The position numbers were made by a program, and so were the translations under genes. From Ketobacter sp964016105 (GTDB lineage: Bacteria > Pseudomonadota > Gammaproteobacteria > Pseudomonadales > Ketobacteraceae): a stretch of DNA of 64,000 nt. The notes below the pieces were generated by a model. That model had not been told where the DNA came from, did no database searches, and saw only the letters and a program-made list of their open reading frames with translations. Position 1 is the first letter of the stretch, and every line of letters begins with the position of its first letter. Below, piece by piece: positions 60,790 to 64,000 of the stretch. Where the stretch lies: NCBI GenBank assembly GCA_964016105.1, contig CAXHEX010000023.1, positions 1 through 64,000 of the forward strand, in the 5' to 3' direction.

Positions 60790-61350
60790 ATGAGTAATCC
60801 ACACCAAGCACAAGCTGAAAATGATGTGGTTGCGGCGGTGATTTCCGATTACGCCCGCAGTTGGAGCTTGTTGCAAGCCTATGACGAACAGAGTCTGTCT
60901 GACGTTGATGATAAGCAACAGCACATGTTTTCCCTGGAGTTGGATCAGGTGGTATCGGCCCTGGCTCAGTTGAAACGGGTGTTAATGGAAAAGGGTGAAG
61001 CAACCGAGTTGTTTGCGCAGCTAAGGGGTAACGGTTTGGCGTCGGCAATCGGTACCATCGAACAGGGTTTTGGCGAGGAATGGTTCTATCCCAATGTGGC
61101 TAGCCGCGCTGCACACCTGTTGTATTTTGTTATTAAAAATCACCCGCTGGCGGACGGCAATAAGCGCAGCGGTGCATTTCTTTTTTTATGGTATTTGAAG
61201 TTAAATCATCACCTATTAGTTAAGCCGGTGGACCAGTTAATCAATGACAATACGTTGGTGGCATTGGCTTTGCTGGTGGCGGAGAGCAAGCCTGAGCAAA
61301 AAGAGGCTGTGATTCGATTGGTGGAGCATTTTATTTTGTTGGTTGATTAG
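60790..61350 (+). CDS. Fic/Doc family protein downstream of hisF
   Basis: This 186-residue protein contains NHPLADGNKRSGAFLF (about 117-132), the Fic/Doc active-site motif in its Doc-like form (H-P-x-x-D-G-N-K-R). Doc enzymes phosphorylate EF-Tu, and related Fic enzymes add AMP to proteins. The N-terminal half is helical and unlike a Fic inhibitory helix that I would recognise. There is no separate antitoxin gene: it is preceded after 3 bases by hisF and is likely co-transcribed with the his operon. It may be a housekeeping Fic-fold protein, not a toxin. Confidence 0.85.
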   Translation: MSNPHQAQAENDVVAAVISDYARSWSLLQAYDEQSLSDVDDKQQHMFSLELDQVVSALAQLKRVLMEKGEATELFAQLRGNGLASAIGTIEQGFGEEWFYPNVASRAAHLLYFVIKNHPLADGNKRSGAFLFLWYLKLNHHLLVKPVDQLINDNTLVALALLVAESKPEQKEAVIRLVEHFILLVD

Positions 61351-61378
61351 ACGCAGCGTTACCCGCATCTAATCAACC
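61341..61378. terminator. Inverted repeat between fic and HNH genes
   Basis: GGTTGATTAGA (61341-61351) and TCTAATCAACC (61368-61378) form an 11-base perfect stem with a 16-base loop between the convergent genes. There is no strong T run on either side, so termination is likely but not assured. Confidence 0.5.
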
Positions 61379-61386
61379 TAGCCTTG

Positions 61387-61932
61387 TCAGGCTCTCATAT
61401 TGTTGGAAAAGCCTTTTTCCAGGAACGCCATTTGATCTACCAAAATGCGTTTGTTGGCCAATGCCAAAAACTCAAATCGATTGGGTTTATAGGGCACGGC
61501 CAATAACGGCATGTTGGCTTCTTCCGGTGTGCGGCAGGCTTTACGCTGATTGCAGCGCAAGCACGCGGTCACCACGTTGGTCCAAATGTCCTTGCCTCCG
61601 CGAGCCCTGGGAATCACATGGTCCCGCGATAATTTTGCCTCGGGAAAGTGGTTGCCACAGTACAAGCAGTGATTCTGGTCCCGTCGAAACAGCAGTGGGT
61701 TGCACAGGGCCGGCGTAAAGCGGTAATCCTGAGGCATGCCCCTGGTGGCTATAATCGGTGGCAACCCTAACTGGGAGCGCTGTCCCCGTTTGTTGGTGCC
61801 CCCGGTTAACACCAGGCAGTGATCCCCTAAAGCCCACACAATTTGATTTTTAACCACCAGTGAGGCTGCGGCTTCGTGGCTGATCCAGCCTAACGGTGTG
61901 CCGCATTTGCCTAGTCGCAAAATATTAACCAT
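61387..61932 (-). CDS. HNH endonuclease family protein
   Basis: The 181-residue protein has an HNH domain: paired cysteines NHCLYCGNHF, then LSRDHVIPRARGGKD (His-Asp-His region), NVVTACLRCNQRK with the second cysteine pair. Zinc binding by the four cysteines is expected. It is a common stand-alone HNH gene in gammaproteobacteria. Its role is unknown, and no neighbouring methylase is seen. Confidence 0.92.
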   Translation of the reverse strand: MVNILRLGKCGTPLGWISHEAAASLVVKNQIVWALGDHCLVLTGGTNKRGQRSQLGLPPIIATRGMPQDYRFTPALCNPLLFRRDQNHCLYCGNHFPEAKLSRDHVIPRARGGKDIWTNVVTACLRCNQRKACRTPEEANMPLLAVPYKPNRFEFLALANKRILVDQMAFLEKGFSNNMRA

Positions 61933-61960
61933 GTGATCACCTTGCTACTTACCTATTAAA

Positions 61961-62035
61961 TGGCTGCCGCACCAGGGTTCGAACCTGGAATAACACAGTC
62001 AAAGTGTGTTGTGTTGCCAGTTACACCATGCGGCA
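61961..62035 (-). tRNA. tRNA-Gln (TTG)
   Basis: A 75-base tRNA with acceptor TGCCGCA and TGCGGCA, anticodon loop CTTTGAC giving TTG, T arm CCAGGTTCGAACCTGG, and encoded CCA. It is separated by 6 bases from tRNA-Lys and both read leftwards. Confidence 0.95.
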
Positions 62036-62041
62036 AAAATT

Positions 62042-62118
62042 TGGTCTGCCCGGCAGGAGTCGAACCTGCACAAATCGGATTAAAAGTCCGATGCCCTATC
62101 CGTTAGGCTACGAGCAGA
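62042..62118 (-). tRNA. tRNA-Lys (TTT)
   Basis: A 77-base tRNA with acceptor TCTGCTC and GGGCAGA (one G-T pair), anticodon loop CTTTTAA giving TTT, T arm GCAGGTTCGACTCCTGC and encoded CCA. The body differs from the usual bacterial tRNA-Lys start (GGGTC...), but the anticodon is clear. Confidence 0.88.
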
Positions 62119-62603
62119 AATAATTGGAGCTTGAGCCTTCGACCTTTTTATCGAAGTAACAAAAAACCCCGGTGGCACAGGCCAACCGGGGTTTCATAAA
62201 TGACATTCCTGGTTGGCCTTACGCCTTCCAGGTCATGCTGAAAGGCGTGTTAAAAACCTTTGTCTCCCACATATTCCTGTTGGAGCACCTGTTCTGAACT
62301 CCACTGGCGCTTTTGCTGCGAGCAGGGCAAATCGCGGGCAATACCTATGATTACTTGTGGTTTGCGCAAAAATGGTTGTGTGAAAGTCGCAGTCATTTGG
62401 ATTTTTTACCTTGATCAAAAGATCCGCATGTAAATCTAAGTATAAGTTGAGATTGCGCAGATACTAACAAAGATCGTGCCAGGTTGCTAAAGTCGCCTAT
62501 TTCCGGGGGTGTGGGGGAATCCCCATGGGGTTGCGGATTGCGATTGTTAAGTAAATCTATCTGAATCGATAAATTACTACTTATATAGATAAATAATGGT
62601 TTG
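62119..62603. other. Intergenic region with terminator, no gene seen
   Basis: Nearly 500 bases between rtcR and the tRNA genes. Apart from the hairpin at 62165-62193 I see no gene or RNA. A 61-codon frame at 62233-62418 on the minus strand has no ribosome site and is ignored. Confidence 0.5.
62165..62193 (-). terminator. Strong intrinsic terminator (minus strand)
   Basis: AACCCCGGT and ACCGGGGTT form the stem, with an inner GGC-GCC and ACAG loop. On the minus strand it is followed by TTTTTT. It lies about 410 bases after the end of rtcR and just before the tRNAs, so it either ends a long rtcR leader-free transcript or a short RNA. Confidence 0.7.
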
Positions 62604-64000
62604 TCATTCTGCCTTTGGTTTTTGCAGTTGATCGAAACTAAGGCCGTATTTTTTCAAAAACACCGTCACCCGGTGACTGTCGTTGTTGGATTTCTTTTGG
62701 GTGCGGGATGCTTGGTACAGTTGGCGCCCGGCTTCTGCGGCGGTTTTAACTCGTTGGCAGACAGCAATTACCGCCTTCAGTTGAATTTGCTCTAATAAAT
62801 CCAGTGCTTCCAGCTCTTCTTCTCCCAGGTACGCGCTCAGCTCCACCTCAAGCTGTAAATTTTTCGAAGAGCGGGGCGGGTTTCCACCACCTTGCCAGCG
62901 GTAAAGCAATGTCGCTATTTCTTGATTGACCTCATTCTGAGTAATTCTTCCACCTTCGCAAAGGGTGGCCATGCGAATCACGCTGGCATTAAGATCACGG
63001 AAGTTGCCTGTCCACAGAGCCTGCTTGCTGGCGCCAAATTCCAAATAGGATTGGCGCGCTTCCTGATTAAAGGTGATGTGGCGTCCATACTCCTTTTCGT
63101 ATTTCTGTAATTCGTAATCCAGATTGGGCTCCAAATCTTCAATGCGATCTTTTAAGCCCGGCAGATCGTAGATCCACAGATTGATTCGCGCCAGTAGATC
63201 TTCTCTAAATCGCCCTTCCCGAACGCGTTCCCGCAAATCCCGGTTAGTGCCGGCAATCAGTTGAAAATCGGAGTGTATTTCGCTATCGGCCCCTAATGGT
63301 AAGAATCGGCCTTCTTCCACTGCTTTCAACAGCATGGCCTGTTCGTCCAACCCCAGTTCGCCAATTTCGTCCAGGAACAGCAGGCCGCCGTGGGCGGTCT
63401 TTAGCAAGCCATCCCGGGATTGGGCTGCGCCGGTGAAGGCGCCCTTTTTATGGCCAAACAGGGTGGACATGGCATTGTCACCCCGCAGGGTGGCGCAGTT
63501 GATTTCCACAAAAGGGCCATCCACTTGGCGTCGCATTTTTTTGAGCTGGTACAACCGTTGGGCCAGCAGTGATTTGCCTGCGCCGGTGGGCCCGGTAATC
63601 AACATGGGCGCCTGGGAGTGGATGGCCACCTTCTCAATTTGAGCAATCATGGTATTGAACGCTTTGTTCTTGGTTTCAATTCCGGCTTTTAAATAGTCCG
63701 TGCCTTCCAGGTGCTCCTGCTTAAAGCGCGAGGCGATTTCATCGTAGCGGGATAGGTCCAGGTCGATGGTTTGAACAGAATAATATTCGTCTTTATCTTT
63801 ATTGGGGGAAGCCTGTAACAACATGCCCGGAAACAGGCGGGCTTCGGTTACCAGAAAAATGCAGATCTGCTGAATGTGGGAGCCGGTGGTGATATGGAAG
63901 TAGTAGTTGTCTTTGTTGGGTTTGAATTTAAAAGTTTTTAAATAGCTCGACAGGGTGAGATACACTCGCGCCAGATCCCATGGCGCATCAAAGGTCAGGC
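62604..64000 (-). CDS. rtcR: RtcR, sigma-54-dependent regulator of RNA repair (partial)
   Basis: The reading frame extends beyond the right edge (the visible part begins LTFDAPWDLARVYLTL), so the start is missing. The visible 464 residues include part of the N-terminal RtcR/CARF-like sensing region (VHITTG-like HITTGSHIQQICIFL, then FPGMLLQASPN) and the AAA+ domain with Walker A GPTGAGKS, the sigma-54 contact loop GAFTGA, Walker B LLFLDEIGELGL and the arginine region RINLWIYDLPGL. The C terminus has a helical DNA-binding part. RtcR activates rtcBA RNA repair genes, which should lie beyond this window. Confidence 0.93.
   Translation of the reverse strand, partial: LTFDAPWDLARVYLTLSSYLKTFKFKPNKDNYYFHITTGSHIQQICIFLVTEARLFPGMLLQASPNKDKDEYYSVQTIDLDLSRYDEIASRFKQEHLEGTDYLKAGIETKNKAFNTMIAQIEKVAIHSQAPMLITGPTGAGKSLLAQRLYQLKKMRRQVDGPFVEINCATLRGDNAMSTLFGHKKGAFTGAAQSRDGLLKTAHGGLLFLDEIGELGLDEQAMLLKAVEEGRFLPLGADSEIHSDFQLIAGTNRDLRERVREGRFREDLLARINLWIYDLPGLKDRIEDLEPNLDYELQKYEKEYGRHITFNQEARQSYLEFGASKQALWTGNFRDLNASVIRMATLCEGGRITQNEVNQEIATLLYRWQGGGNPPRSSKNLQLEVELSAYLGEEELEALDLLEQIQLKAVIAVCQRVKTAAEAGRQLYQASRTQKKSNNDSHRVTVFLKKYGLSFDQLQKPKAE

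Noticed and set aside
60790..61350. Doc toxin of a toxin-antitoxin pair
   Set aside because: No Phd-like antitoxin gene is adjacent; the gene follows hisF as if part of the operon, so it is described only as Fic/Doc family.
62233..62418. 61-codon minus-strand frame before the terminator at 62165
   Set aside because: No ribosome site or recognisable motif; kept only as part of a possible non-coding transcript.

Overview
The window reads as the chromosome of a free-living, probably marine gammaproteobacterium. The core genes are typical of that class: tex, ompR/envZ, hslR/hslO, nudE with yrfG and cysQ, yggX with mutY, hisBHAF and rtcR. The lipase with its foldase and a FadL-type porin suggest a lipid- or hydrocarbon-using lineage. 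That placement, for example near Ketobacter or Alcanivoracaceae, is a guess from gene style and not an identification.

Layout. 1-2344: the end of an integron cassette array. Four cassettes all read leftwards, with attC sites between them. No integrase gene lies on the side where attI should be, so this is a cluster of attC sites lacking an integrase (CALIN). 2345-2786: non-coding. 2787-12966: leftward genes for a crotonase-like protein, Tex, a DUF1631 protein and an RND efflux pump with its adaptor. 13157-24064: signalling genes and the start of the cobalamin genes. ompR and envZ are separated by an RNA methyltransferase, a 7TM hybrid kinase, a chemoreceptor and a pyruvate-kinase-like gene; cbiB and cobD follow envZ. 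24046-37668: trhO, cbiZ, a Fur-box-preceded unknown gene, a diguanylate cyclase, the hslR-hslO-phoD-rlmG group, foldase and lipase genes facing each other, the yrfG/nudE/cysQ group, a GST, thioredoxin 2 and a lipoprotein esterase. 37684-38768: a FadL-family gene broken by a frameshift and probably an internal deletion.

38942-42969 is an accessory stretch of unknown genes ending with a methyltransferase-HNH fusion. 42990-53123 is a compact element of about 10 kb inserted at the 3' end of a tRNA-Phe gene. A near-copy of the tRNA end (ATATGGTGCC, then GGAGGC) lies at 42990-43005. The element carries a P4-type tyrosine integrase, an AlpA-like regulator, a prim-pol replication protein, several short satellite-type genes and, at its far end, a tight three-gene operon (43210-45508). 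That operon combines a TIGR04255-family protein, a helix-turn-helix protein and an unknown 272-residue protein. Its place in the cargo slot makes it the best candidate here for an undescribed, possibly defensive or toxin-antitoxin-like, system.

53264-64000 returns to core genes: yggX, mutY, a large hybrid kinase, the hisB-hisH-hisA-hisF operon with a Fic/Doc-type gene attached, an HNH nuclease, tRNA-Gln and tRNA-Lys, and rtcR running off the right edge.

The accessory blocks (1-2344 and 38942-53123) are AT-richer in style and gene-poor in recognisable functions; the rest is ordinary housekeeping and signalling. All family assignments come from reading motifs and sequence resemblance, without database searches.
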